DNA of 64,000 bases from Lytechinus pictus (taxonomy: Eukaryota; Echinodermata; Echinoidea; Temnopleuroida; Toxopneustidae), in contig NC_087256.1 of the NCBI RefSeq assembly GCF_037042905.1, forward strand, positions 25,749,501 to 25,813,500, written 5' to 3'. Positions 22,766 through 32,560 of the stretch are shown here, in pieces; the stretch's first letter is position 1, and every line of letters begins with the position of its first letter. The position numbers and the translations under genes are program-made. The notes beneath the pieces were generated by a model, which worked only from the letters and a program-made list of their open reading frames with translations, was not told the DNA's origin and made no database searches.

Positions 22766-23340
22766 ACATCAAAATCAGTGCTGCTGCTATATTGAATCGG
22801 GTGATTCAGGTGAGACCGCCAGAGGCATTCCACTTGTCTAATTTTCAAAGCATTTTGCAGTTTTATGCATAAATTACGGTAATTGGGGATTATTTGCATA
22901 TTTCAAAAAGTTCGTTTGTCCAATGTCTTTACCAAACCCCAAGACACATTCCAACCATTTATCATTTACATACCACATTCATTCAATTTATATCATCCAG
23001 AATCATTTGAAAAAGAGGCACTTTTTATTTAAAATGTGTATAATTTATGCAAATCAGGTAATGAAATGAATGGTTACCGCATCCTTTTTTTCATTAGTTT
23101 TCTTATGCTACTTCCACCAACGCTTTGCATAAAATTTGACATTTATATGAAGTAGCTTTACATTTTTACGAGTGCTTTTACTAAATTACCCATTTTAGAG
23201 GTTAATTAACATAATTTATGCTAATTAGGGTTAATTTGCATAGATACAGAGTGTCTCTTTGGGAAAAAAAATCCAATGGTTTCAAGGAATATACATGCCA
23301 AGAGGCACATTTGTACCCAAAAATACAGCGTTCACCCATC

Positions 23341-23383
23341 TTTTTTTTTTTTTTTTTTTTTTTTTTTTGGGGGGGGGGGGGGG
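23341..23383 (+). repeat. T-run followed by G-run
   Basis: About 28 T are followed by about 15 G close to the right end of the 3.1-kb insertion. Confidence 0.9.
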
Positions 23384-23410
23384 CATGCAGTTAACAAGTC
23401 TACTAATCAA

Positions 23411-23729
23411 CTTCCTCCGCACGAACGAGCAAGCCGCACGTGAATCATGCATATACCCATTCGCGCATGCGCATACACTATCACCCCTCTCACACACGCA
23501 TTGCATTCGTCTTGAATTAGTATGCGAGCACTTCTACGTATTTATTTTTTCTATCTAGGTAACCAACATGGGTAATTTCGTTACATACATAAATATCACA
23601 GATACTGAGTTGATCACGCAGTTTTTCTTATTTTGCAACTAACTGCCTCAAGGGGTGAAATGACAGAAATCAACATCGCATTTGAAAGTGAATGTTATCA
23701 TCACTGTATTTTTCTTTACAAGCCCCAAC
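23411..23729 (+). promoter_or_regulatory. GPCR leader region, upstream duplicate
   Basis: This nearly exact copy of 23825-24141 lies about 413 bp upstream of it. It contains CACGTG near 23445, an NRF1-like CGCGCATGCGCA at 23462-23473, a candidate donor ctatctag|gtaacc at 23568/23569 and a pyrimidine-rich acceptor tttctttacaag near 23722. It is therefore a second, upstream copy of the promoter, first exon and intron of the GPCR at 24192. Whether it is used is unknown. Confidence 0.6.
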
Positions 23730-23824
23730 AAATTCATGCAATCAAATTCATTTGTAAAATCAACGCAATTATAGAAACATGGGTAATTTACGATGCAATT
23801 TGATGAAAGAAAAATTAACAACTT

Positions 23825-24134
23825 CTTCCTCCGCACGAGCAAGCAAGCCGCACGTGAATCATGCATATACCCATTCGCGCATGCGCATACACTATCACCC
23901 CTCTCACACACGCATTGCATTCGTCTTGTTAGTATGCGAGCACTTCTACGTATTTATTTTTTCTATCTAGGTAATCAGCATGGGTAATTTCGTTACATAC
24001 ATAAATATCCCAGATACTGAGTTGATCACGCAGTTTTTCTTATTTTGCAACTAACTGCCTCAAGGGGTGAAATGACAGAAGTCAACATCGCATTTGAAAG
24101 TGAATGTTATCATCACTGTATTTTTCTTTACAAG
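23825..24134 (+). promoter_or_regulatory. GPCR 1 proximal leader: promoter, 5' exon and intron
   Basis: A CACGTG E-box sits near 23859 and an NRF1-like CGCGCATGCGCA at 23876-23887. A candidate untranslated exon ends ctatctag at 23970, with intron 23971-24134 (gtaatc...tttctttacaag, 164 bp). Donor, acceptor and the NRF1-like site recur in unit 2 at 30468-30728, which supports function. The E-box is changed in unit 2 (gcattgtg). The transcription start is not defined. Confidence 0.55.
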
Positions 24135-24191
24135 CCCCAACTCTAATTCTTCGTCATTTTTCGATCTATTGCACTGAAAGTTTAAAACAGT

Positions 24192-25172
24192 ATGTCCAAC
24201 TTTCAGACAAACATTATAATTGTGACAAATGCTTTGAATTCCATTTTTGGCACGGTGGGAAATACTGCCATGATTATCACCTACCTCTGTCGTCAAGAAG
24301 TCCGAGAAACGTCAAACTGGTTCACCCTGGCGTCGTTTGCCACCGGCGAATTTATGTCCTGTGTTTATTACCCGATTCAAATATTGGTTGATATATACAT
24401 CATTGACAACAATCCAGCTTGTCTCTTTGCAGTGACGTTGGGTACCGCAAGTGCGATGTGCTTCACACTCAACGTCCTTGGTTTGACGGTGGAGCGTTAC
24501 ATTTCGATCTGCAAGCCTCTACGAGCACCGACTTTGCTTACTCAGCGTCGCATCGGGAGTGTCATTCTGGCCATCTTCATCTACTCATTAACAACAGCAA
24601 TGTTCATCCCCTACGTTACTCCCCTTGGCTTCAAAGGCAACATATCCGGCGCCGTTAACGGATGCAGACTGAGTACCGTCATTTTAAGTCGGGGCTACGT
24701 CGCATTCCTGTTTGCCAACGGGCTTTTGCCCATACCCGCCATGATCATCATCTACTGTCGCATTTTTCAAGTTCTGCGTCGCCACATCCGCACTGTATCT
24801 GATCTCACCGTGATCCAGCCGGGAACCTCTCAAAGGGAATCGGGTGATCCCGGTCGGGTAGCTGCGAATGCCAATGATCACAGAGTCTGGAAGCGCGAGG
24901 CCAAGTCTGCTGTTCTGCTCTTCATCATCGTCATCAGCTTCGCAGTCTGTTGGGTGCCTTTCGTTGTCTTCATCCTCTACCGATCGTTCACCAGTGTCGT
25001 TAGTCCGCTTGCCTATGCCATGAGTCGCTCCTTTGTTTTCCTTAATGTAGCCATCCATCCATTCGTCTACGGGTTTGGCAACAAGACTTACCGCCAAGCC
25101 ATTTATTTGGTTTTCTGTGGCCCAGTGATGAAGGCGTTCGGTCGTAATCCTCTGACGAGTGTGACCGTGTGA
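24192..25172 (+). CDS. Rhodopsin-family (class A) GPCR, orphan, copy 1
   Basis: Intronless 326-aa seven-helix receptor. TM1 carries the GN pair (G23-N24). C77 at the top of TM3 can bond C158 in loop 2. ERY (101-103) replaces DRY. P180 and Y188 mark TM5, CWVP (253-256) TM6, and HPFVY (289-293) TM7, where NPxxY has lost its Asn. TM2 lacks the usual Asp (G52, E53). Residue 84 (3.32) is Gly, so it is not a biogenic-amine receptor. N150-I-S is a possible glycosylation site. An in-frame TAA three codons upstream, also present in the paralogue, fixes the ATG. It probably acts at the plasma membrane through G proteins; the ligand is unknown. Tandem, single-exon receptors of this type form large, rapidly evolving sets in echinoderms, suggesting a chemosensory role (inference). 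Copy 2 is about 85% identical. Confidence 0.93.
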   Translation: MSNFQTNIIIVTNALNSIFGTVGNTAMIITYLCRQEVRETSNWFTLASFATGEFMSCVYYPIQILVDIYIIDNNPACLFAVTLGTASAMCFTLNVLGLTVERYISICKPLRAPTLLTQRRIGSVILAIFIYSLTTAMFIPYVTPLGFKGNISGAVNGCRLSTVILSRGYVAFLFANGLLPIPAMIIIYCRIFQVLRRHIRTVSDLTVIQPGTSQRESGDPGRVAANANDHRVWKREAKSAVLLFIIVISFAVCWVPFVVFILYRSFTSVVSPLAYAMSRSFVFLNVAIHPFVYGFGNKTYRQAIYLVFCGPVMKAFGRNPLTSVTV

Positions 25173-25429
25173 TTACCTTAATTACATGACATAAGGTTAA
25201 TTAAGGTTAGATCGTGGGCGCAAGATCTTCTGTTCCCCTTTATCCAGCTCCTGGTGATATACAGTGACGTCTGGAGAATTGGTGCGGTCATGGGGAGGGA
25301 CCTTATAATCAAATTTAAATTCTGCATTACGTCACCAAAAATCCTCTTTTCAAATTATGTTAATACATCCTTAGACCCTACTACAAGCTCAGGAAGACTA
25401 CTCCATCCAAACGTTACAGATTGTCAATG

Positions 25430-26620
25430 TAAAAGAAAAAAATAATAAACGCGTATTCTTATAACCTCTAATCTTGACAAGCTTGTGCGCAAGACCTCTT
25501 GTACTGGTGTGAGAATTAAGTTGTAGACATGGGGCAACATCAGGGTCATATTAATGGACAATCTTGAAGGTCTCTGCCATGTCACCTCTAGCTCGTCTAT
25601 AAACAAGAGTAGGCAAATTGAGCTTCTTCAATCTCTCAAGGTAAGATGGAATGTAGCGAATAGCTCGCCTCAGTGCACATTATCAAGTGCATCAATATGT
25701 TTTACTCTATATGGATTCCACACAGCGTGACCATGTTCTAGATGGGGCCGAACAAAAGCCTTCAAAAGTCTCGTAAACATAATTATATTCATCTATAAAA
25801 TATAAATGTCCTACTTACCAAACCTGCTAGCCTGTTAGCTTTTGAAACATTTTCTGTATGTGACCAAAGTACGCCATCTATATATAATATGCCCAGGTTC
25901 TTCATCGATTCATCATGCTTTCTAGATTTTATACAATGTAACCTATCTTTCAATATATGACCTGTGAGAGGGCAACTTGACACCTTGTTCACAGGACCAA
26001 AAGTCAAAATAATAGACTTCTCAGGATGGAAGTTCAAAAGCCATTTATCAGACCAAGACTGTAATATATTAAGATCGTCTTGTAACTGAAAAGAATCGCG
26101 ATCTCAAGTAATCTCACTAAGGATCTTAGTATTATCTGAAAAATGGTAGGCTACACATCACTTGTAACACAGGCAAATCTTTCACATACAAAAACAAAGA
26201 GAATGGGACCCAAAACGCTCCCCTGAGGAATCCGACTAGTTACTTGTGCCCAAGACGAAGCATAACCATTAACAATGACCTGCTGAAAACGATCTGCTAA
26301 GTAGCCTTTCACCCAATTAAGGATACAACCGTTGATGCCATGCCTCTAAACTTATTTATCAATCGCATGTATGGAACCTGGTCAAAGGCTTTAATAAAGT
26401 CCATATAAATTACATCTACCTGACCATTTGAGTCAGGCAACTCAGTAATCTTGTCCAACATAGTAAGCAATTGCAAAGAAGTGGACCTCCCACATGTCCC
26501 AGGAACGAAGCCATACTAGGACTAAACAGCTTATTGCCCTTCGAGTGATCAATAATTCCATCTCGAGGTAAAGAATCAACTGGTAAATGATACTCACCAT
26601 GAAATTTTATTTGTGATTAT
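25430..26620 (-). pseudogene. CR1/Jockey-group LINE reverse-transcriptase remnant
   Basis: Minus-strand fragments in changing frames spell a reverse transcriptase: YMDFIKAFDQVPYMRLINK (near 26400), a QQVIVNG segment, an IPQGSVLGP-type box, a decayed DDTKI catalytic region, the segment around WLLNFHPEKS, and VRPHLEHG.AVWNPYR (near 25740). Order and motifs fit the CR1/Jockey group. The endonuclease half is missing and frames are broken. A shorter version is in unit 2 (31811-32560), so it was present before the duplication. Confidence 0.8.
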
Positions 26621-26655
26621 CTAGCGCACAAGGAAGGTTCACCAGTCGTTCTTAA

Positions 26656-27261
26656 AGGAAAAGTCCACCCTAACAAAAAGTTGATTTGAAAAAAAGGAGA
26701 AAAATCCAACAGGCAAAACACTGAAAATTTCATCAAAATCGGATGTAAAATAAGAAAGTTATGACATTTTAAAGTTTCGCTTAATTTCACAAAACAGTTA
26801 TATGCACATCCTGGTCAGTATGCGAATTGGCAGACTGATGACGTCACCCACTCACTATTTCTTTTGTAATTTATTATATGAAATATAAAATATTCTAATT
26901 TTCTTCTCCTTGTCAAGTGAAACAAAGTTTTATTTCTCCTTGAACATGTGGAATTACCATTATTTTAACAGTTTATGGTTAAGTTAAGTTGGTCCTTATT
27001 GTCAAATTTGTAAATATTGAAATAAATTGTATTATTCAAACAATAAAAAACAAAAGAAACAGTGAGTGATGGACATCATCGACTCTCTCATTTGCATATC
27101 GCTGAGTAGTACATTTAACTGTTTTGTGAAAAATAAGCTAAACTTAAAAATTTCATAACTTTCTTATTTTACATCCGATTTCGATGAAATTTGCAGCGTT
27201 ATGTTTGTTTGATTTTTCTCTATCGATTCAAATCAACAATTTTCTGGGGTGGACTTGACCT
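26656..27261. mobile_element. TTAA-flanked MITE with empty site in unit 2
   Basis: TTAA flanks it at 26652-26655 and 27262-27265. Inverted ends are aggaaaagtccacccta and gggtggacttgacct. Unit 2 reads gttcttaaagtcattctta at the same place (about 32561-32580), a clean single-TTAA empty site. It therefore inserted after the segmental duplication, or was excised precisely from unit 2. Confidence 0.9.
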
Positions 27262-27442
27262 TTAAAGTTGTTCTTAATGTATAAACAGCTTTATGAACCA
27301 TCCACCTGGAGCCCGCAACACAAAGCTTAGCAATGATCGTAGAAGAAATGTTCACGATTGATTGCATTGACTACAATGTACAATCAATCGTAAATATTAA
27401 TCATACGATCAATTGTTATATGCTTTGGGTTACGGACCCCTA

Positions 27443-27722
27443 GGCCCCGTCTTAAAGAGTTGCAATTGATCTGATCAATCGTAACTATGGACGGCCAGCA
27501 ACGTCGACATGTAAAATGCTTGTTTGTTCAAAAAAAAAATCTAGATATGAATGTATGTCAATAAATTCATTGATTTCTTGACAATTTGGTGTGTTCTCCT
27601 TTATTAACAAAGGGCATTTTACGAATTTCCTGTAGAGGAAATTATGACACAGATGGATTTCAATAGAGTTGCGATTGATTGGATCGATCGTAACTCTTTG
27701 TAAGACGGGGCCCTGGTCTGGA
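27443..27722. mobile_element. Palindromic MITE (ggccccgtctta ends)
   Basis: The left end ggccccgtcttaaagagttg and right end aactctttgtaagacggggcc are inverted, with gatctgatcaatcgtaac symmetry further in. Flanks are cta/ctg. Unit 2 lacks it, reading ttacggagccctggtctgg. The 3-bp target suggests a Harbinger-type MITE, but the duplication is imperfect. Confidence 0.75.
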
Positions 27723-27789
27723 CCAGCGAATTACTGAAGCGATGTTACTGAACGTTTGTGGTGCGGACTATTTTAGTGCGGGCCTGATG

Positions 27790-28660
27790 CGGACCAAGAA
27801 ATCATGAGTTACTGAAAACGGTATCTTTCCACTTGATATTTCATACTGACCAAAATTTTAATTGTAAATAGTAATGGGGCTGTTTTGTACTTCGTTTACA
27901 AACAAATAATGATCGACATCACCAAACATCATTCGTTGTGGAAAATTTCAATATAATTGTAATTTTGACAGTTTTTGTATATGTGAGTTTCTCATTAGAT
28001 ATATTCTCACTGTTATTTAGAATGGGAAAGATATACTTTGATACACCACACTGCATGTAACATGACTTGTGTAAGGAATGACAAAAAAAAATTACATGGC
28101 TAGGTCATCTGTTAGCCATGTTGATAAAAATTGATGCCTTGGTGGGCATGGTGGGGCGGTGGCAGGCAAGGTATTTTATAGGGATGCTTTTCGGCATAAT
28201 GACAATTGCACAATGTGTTGAATGTTAATTGTATTTAGCAATTAGCTCTGTTTTAGAACTTATTTTGTTTTAAAAGTTCTACACATAAGAAATTTGCAGG
28301 AATCAAAAAAGCTATCATTACACGTTGGTTTTGTTCTGTTGTTTGTGATTACAAGGCTATGAGGACAATAGATGCAGCTAAATGAAGAAAAAAAAAAGAT
28401 GGGAGATTATCATTTTTTTCTAATTTCATTTTCAGATGGATATTATGGAATCTAATATACCTTGAATTTGAGACTTTAATTGGTGACAGCTCATTATTCC
28501 CAGGGTTCGTTATCCTGAAGTTTCGAATACTCGAAGATTCGATAATTCCATTTTTTTTTAATTCACCATTAACCCAATGTCAGTGTTGCCAGGTCCAAGC
28601 TAAACAAATCCCCAGATGACACTTGAAAAATCCTCAAATTGGATCCCAAATCCCCCAATT
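27790..28660. other. Segment present only in unit 1
   Basis: Unit 2 jumps from gcgggcct to attcaaagcaaaattat (about 32812-32830), so about 870 bp here has no counterpart. I see no terminal repeats or coding region; it may be a decayed insertion or a deletion in unit 2. Confidence 0.6.
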
Positions 28661-29176
28661 TTTCAAAGCAAAATTATTTCTGAAAAAGTGAGAATTTGTT
28701 ATCATGGTTCTTGCCAAAAACTAGTTAATGTGTGCTCGTTTGTTCATACCACGGCAGATTTATTATCATTATTATTATTATTTTCTAGGTTTCGATGTAA
28801 TCTAGATTCGTACATCTAAGTTCAGTATACTGAACTCTTCGGTTGAATTGCGTAGAAAAAGCCCTGATGTACATTATATGCATTAACTATCTGGATCGTT
28901 ACTATTGGATCTAGCGTTATAATTACTGAAAAATAACGAATCTAGCTTACTGCTCTTCAACAAAGCCTTAAAAAATCCCCTAAAATAGAAGAAAATCCTC
29001 ACCTTTATTTTAATCCCCAAATAGTTTTTTTTCATCCCAAAAGGCTGCTTAAAAATCCCCCAATTTTGAAAATTTGGGGATGAAAGTCCCAAAATGGTAA
29101 TTCTGACCAATGTGTGATGCAGTCATATCAAATAAACCAACTTCAAATATAATATTTGGTTGGAATTAGTGCATAG

Positions 29177-29383
29177 CAGGGGCGGATCCAGGATTTTCTA
29201 AAAAAAGGGGGGGGGCACATTTTCCCGAGGAAAATTTGTTTGACAAGCCAAAAAAAAAAAGGGGGGGGGGCACACTTGTGTTATAACGGCATATTTACAT
29301 TTAAATTGTTGATTGTGCCTCTCAAGGGGGGGGGGGCACGGTCGACTGTGCCCCTTCCCCCCCCCCCCCTGGATCCGCAAGTG
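29177..29383. mobile_element. hAT MITE with poly-G/poly-C
   Basis: Ends caggggcggatccagg and ctggatccgcaagtg, with flanks gtgcatag and gtgtatat (6 of 8 identical). G runs and C runs lie inside. A truncated orthologous copy occupies the same place in unit 2 (34908-35105), so it predates the duplication. Confidence 0.8.
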
Positions 29384-30415
29384 GTGTATATAAATTCTGG
29401 TAGATTGGAGACGGTTTAGCCCTTGTGAATGTAGCTTTAAAGACATCGTAATGGTCAAAGATATGTCAATTTTTTGCGCCATTGGCGTAAATCCGTGACG
29501 TCATACTATTCAAGGGGGGAGTGAAACAATCGATCACCTCCCTGGAAAGTAGGTTCATCGATCATGTCGTTTGGATTTACACCAGTGTTTTGCACTGTAA
29601 TTTTATGTTTATTGATAGTTTCTTATGACTCTTTTAAAAGACGGAGACGAATTATTCTAAATATTATTGATATTATTATTGTTGTTGTTTTTATTTATCG
29701 AGCAAAATGTAAATACAAATAGAAACTATAAATAAAAAAAATACAATTTGAATAATGAAATATAAATAAGTAAAATGACAGAAAAGAAGAAGAGAGTTCA
29801 AAAGGTGGTTTTCCATGTAACATTCAATACCGTTGCCCAATATTGTCTTTAATTTCGTTATGAGATAAATGGAGCTCACTGAGAATCATAATTATTTTCA
29901 GCGAAACAAGTCAAGTATGAATTCTTGTTTTATAACTGTTTCCTCCTCGTAGGGAGACATAGCTTCATGAATTAAGGTGTTGTTGTGTTCCTCGGTGGAA
30001 TTGTAAAAATAACCTTCATGCACATTATAATTATAGGCACGATGCATGGCGTCATAATTTTGTAATATGGCAAGCCATATAGTTCTTAAACTGCTATGCA
30101 TTGAATGTAATGAATAAAATCAAGTTTATCTCTATCATTCTTGTCAAATAAAGTACCTTCATACCAACAAACGAGTAAAAATGATTTAAACATGGAATTC
30201 AAGTCAGTAATATCTCCACACGATGTCTACCGGGAATTGTGTTAGCTTGCGATGCTGCTTACAGTATTTCCAATTTGAATTCTATTTGGGATTTTTTTTT
30301 CTGACTCCGCCCCTGGATATTAAATTCATGCACTCAAAGTCATTTCTATAATCAACGCAATTGTAGAAACATGGGTAATTTACGAGGCAGTTTGATGAAA
30401 TACATTTGACAACTA

Positions 30416-30728
30416 TATTTCCTCCGCACGAGCAAGCAAGCCGCATTGTGAATCATGCATACCAATTCGCGCATGCGCGTACACCATGACCCACTCTCAG
30501 ACATGCACTACTTTCATCTTTTTAGTATGCGAACACTTTTACGTATTTACTTTTTCTATCTAGGTAATCAGCATGGGTAATTTCGTTACATACATAAATA
30601 GCCCAGATAGTAAGTTGATCACGCACTGTTTTTCTTATTTTGCAACTAACTGCCTCAAGGGGTGTAATAACAGAAGTCAATATCGCATCTGAAAGTGAAT
30701 GTTATCATCACTGTATTTTTTTTACAAG
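30416..30728 (+). promoter_or_regulatory. GPCR 2 leader: promoter, 5' exon and intron
   Basis: Single copy of the leader. The NRF1-like CGCGCATGCGCG is at 30468-30479, the donor ctatctag|gtaatc at 30563/30564 and the acceptor ttttacaag at 30728, a 165-bp intron. The CACGTG of the unit 1 leaders is altered. Confidence 0.55.
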
Positions 30729-30782
30729 CCCCAACTCTAATTCTTCATTTTTCGATCTATTCCACTGAAATTTTAAAAAAGT

Positions 30783-31763
30783 ATGTCAATCTTACAGACA
30801 AACATTATAATTGTGACAAATGCTTTTATTGCCATTTTTGGCACGTTGGGAAATACTGCCATGATTATCACCTACCTATGTCGTCAAGAAGTCCGAGAAA
30901 CGTCAAACTGGTTCACCCTGGCGTCGTTTACCGCCGGCGAATTCATGTCCTGTGTTTATTACCCGATTCAAATATTGACTGATATATACATCATTGACAA
31001 CAATCCAGTTTGTCTCTTTGCAATGTCGTTTGGTACTTCGTGTGGGATATGCTTCACACTCAACGTCCTTGGTTTGACGGTGGAGCGTTACATTTCGATC
31101 TGCAATCCTCTGAGAGCACCGACTTTGCTCACCCAGCGTCGCATCGGGGGTGTCATTCTGGTCATCTTCATCTACTCATTAACAACAGCCATGTTCATCC
31201 CCTACGTTACTCCCCTTGGCTTCAAAGGCAACATATCCGGCGACGCTAACGGATGCAGAATCAGCACCGTCATTTCAAGTCAACGCTACGTCGCATTCCT
31301 ATTTGCCAACGGGCTTCTGCCCATACCTGCCATGATCATCATCTACTGTCGCATTTTTCAAATTCTGCGTCGCCACATCCGCACCGTCTCTGATCTCACC
31401 GTGATCCAGTCGGTAACCTCTCAAGGGGAATCGGGTGATCCCGGTCGGGTAGCTGCGACCGCCAATGATCGCAGAGTCTGGAAGCGCCAGGTCAAGTCTG
31501 CTGCTCTGCTTTTTATCATCGTCATCAGCTTCGCAGTCTGTTGGTTGCCTTATGTTGTCTTCATCCTCTACCGATCGTTCACCAGTGTCGTAAGTCCGCT
31601 TGCCTTTTCCATGTGCCGCGCCATTGTTTTCCTTAATGTAGCCATTCATCCATTCGTCTACGGGTTTGGCAACAAGACTTACCGCCAAGCCATATATTTT
31701 GTTTTCTGTGGCCCAGTGATGAAGCTGTTCAGTCGTGATCCTCTGACGAATGTGGCCGCGTGA
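30783..31763 (+). CDS. Rhodopsin-family (class A) GPCR, orphan, copy 2
   Basis: Intronless 326-aa paralogue of the receptor at 24192. Landmarks are the same: GN in TM1, C77/C158, ERY at 101-103, CWLP at 253-256 and HPFVY at 289-293, with no Asp in TM2 and Gly at position 84. I count about 49 substitutions. They cluster in the outer half of TM3 (81-89), loop 2 and early TM5 (154-168), and early TM7 (275-281), the usual ligand-pocket positions, while loops 1 and 2 inside the cell and TM4 are nearly unchanged. That suggests altered ligand preference rather than decay. No lesion is seen. The start is fixed by the conserved in-frame TAA upstream. A probable 165-bp intron lies in the 5' UTR. Confidence 0.93.
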   Translation: MSILQTNIIIVTNAFIAIFGTLGNTAMIITYLCRQEVRETSNWFTLASFTAGEFMSCVYYPIQILTDIYIIDNNPVCLFAMSFGTSCGICFTLNVLGLTVERYISICNPLRAPTLLTQRRIGGVILVIFIYSLTTAMFIPYVTPLGFKGNISGDANGCRISTVISSQRYVAFLFANGLLPIPAMIIIYCRIFQILRRHIRTVSDLTVIQSVTSQGESGDPGRVAATANDRRVWKRQVKSAALLFIIVISFAVCWLPYVVFILYRSFTSVVSPLAFSMCRAIVFLNVAIHPFVYGFGNKTYRQAIYFVFCGPVMKLFSRDPLTNVAA

Positions 31764-31810
31764 TTACCTTACATAGCATGAGGCTTAGTCCTGGGCGCAA
31801 GATCTTCTGT

Positions 31811-32560
31811 CTAGAATTTATACAATGTAACCTTTCTTTAAATGGTATGACCTGGGAGGGCAACTTGGCACCTTGTTCACGGGACCAAAAGTCAAAATTT
31901 TACTCTTCTCAAGATGAAAGTTCAAAAGCCACTTATCAGAGCAGGATTGTAATACACGATGATCGCCTTGTAACCGAGAAGAATCACGATCGCAAGTAAT
32001 CTCACCGACGATCTTAGTATCATCTGCCAAAGGGTAGGCTACACATCACTCGTAACACAGGCAAATCGTTCACATACAAAACAAAGAGAATGGGACCCAA
32101 AACACTCCCTTGAGGAATCCGACTAGAGGTGCCCAAGACGAAGCACAACCATTAACAATAACCTGCTGAGAACGACCTGCTAAGAAACCTTTCACCCAGT
32201 TAAGGATACAACCGTTGATGCCATGACTCTTAACCTTATTTATCAATCGCATGTATGGAACCTGGTCAAAGGCTTAGTTTCATACGTCCATATGAATTAC
32301 ACCTATACCTGACCAGTTGAGTCAGACAACTCAGTGATCTTGTCCAACATAGTTTACAATAAGCAAATTACCACCAATTGAAGAGAAGTGGACCTCCCAC
32401 ATGTCCCAGGAACGAAGCCATACTAGAAATTAACTAAACAGCTTATTGCCCTTCAAGCGATCAATAATTTCATCTCGGAGTAAAGAATCAAGCGGTGAAT
32501 GATACTCACCATGAAATTTCATTTGTGATTATCTCGCACACAAGGAAGGTTCACCAGTCG
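31811..32560 (-). pseudogene. CR1/Jockey-group LINE remnant, unit 2 copy
   Basis: It corresponds to about 25923-26620 of unit 1. Minus-strand fragments include ADDTKIVGEIT, WLLNFHLEKSKILTFG and MRLINKVKSHGINGCILNW with GRSQQVIVNG. It is shorter than the unit 1 copy at its 3' side because sequence between the GPCR stop and this point has been deleted. Confidence 0.8.

Larger units (their letters stand above)
20271..23403. mobile_element. 3.1-kb insertion with 13-bp TIRs and TA duplication
   Basis: It starts gtagacttgttaa (20271-20283) and ends with the exact inverse ttaacaagtctac (23391-23403), flanked by TA on both sides. The edges coincide with the points where alignment to unit 2 and to the duplicated leader breaks, so the insertion is inferred from both structure and empty sites. 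Inside are a hAT MITE (20488-21848), a 24-bp hairpin, a tandem repeat array and a T/G run. No transposase frame is visible. TA duplication suggests a Tc1/mariner-type mechanism, but the TIR is short and coincidence cannot be excluded. Confidence 0.6.
20067..30207 (+). repeat. Segmental duplication unit 1 (GPCR unit)
   Basis: From 'acacgatgtctaccg' to 'tatctc' this stretch is collinear with unit 2 at 30208-35680. Order: leader region, GPCR CDS, LINE fragment, an ACAATCAATCGTAAATAT-type block, hAT MITE, and a terminal block ending gaattcaag.cagta.tatctc. Unit 1 is longer through insertions at 20271-23403, 26656-27261, 27443-27722 and about 27790-28660 and a leader duplication. The junction with unit 2 is direct, so the arrangement is a head-to-tail tandem duplication. 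Confidence 0.85.

Noticed and set aside
24684-25097. 137-codon minus-strand frame, and its 129-codon counterpart at 31299-31688
   Set aside because: They are antisense shadows of the GPCR coding sequences; the sense strand has the domain evidence.
24192-25172. Biogenic-amine receptor assignment
   Set aside because: The TM3 position that carries Asp in amine receptors is Gly in both copies.
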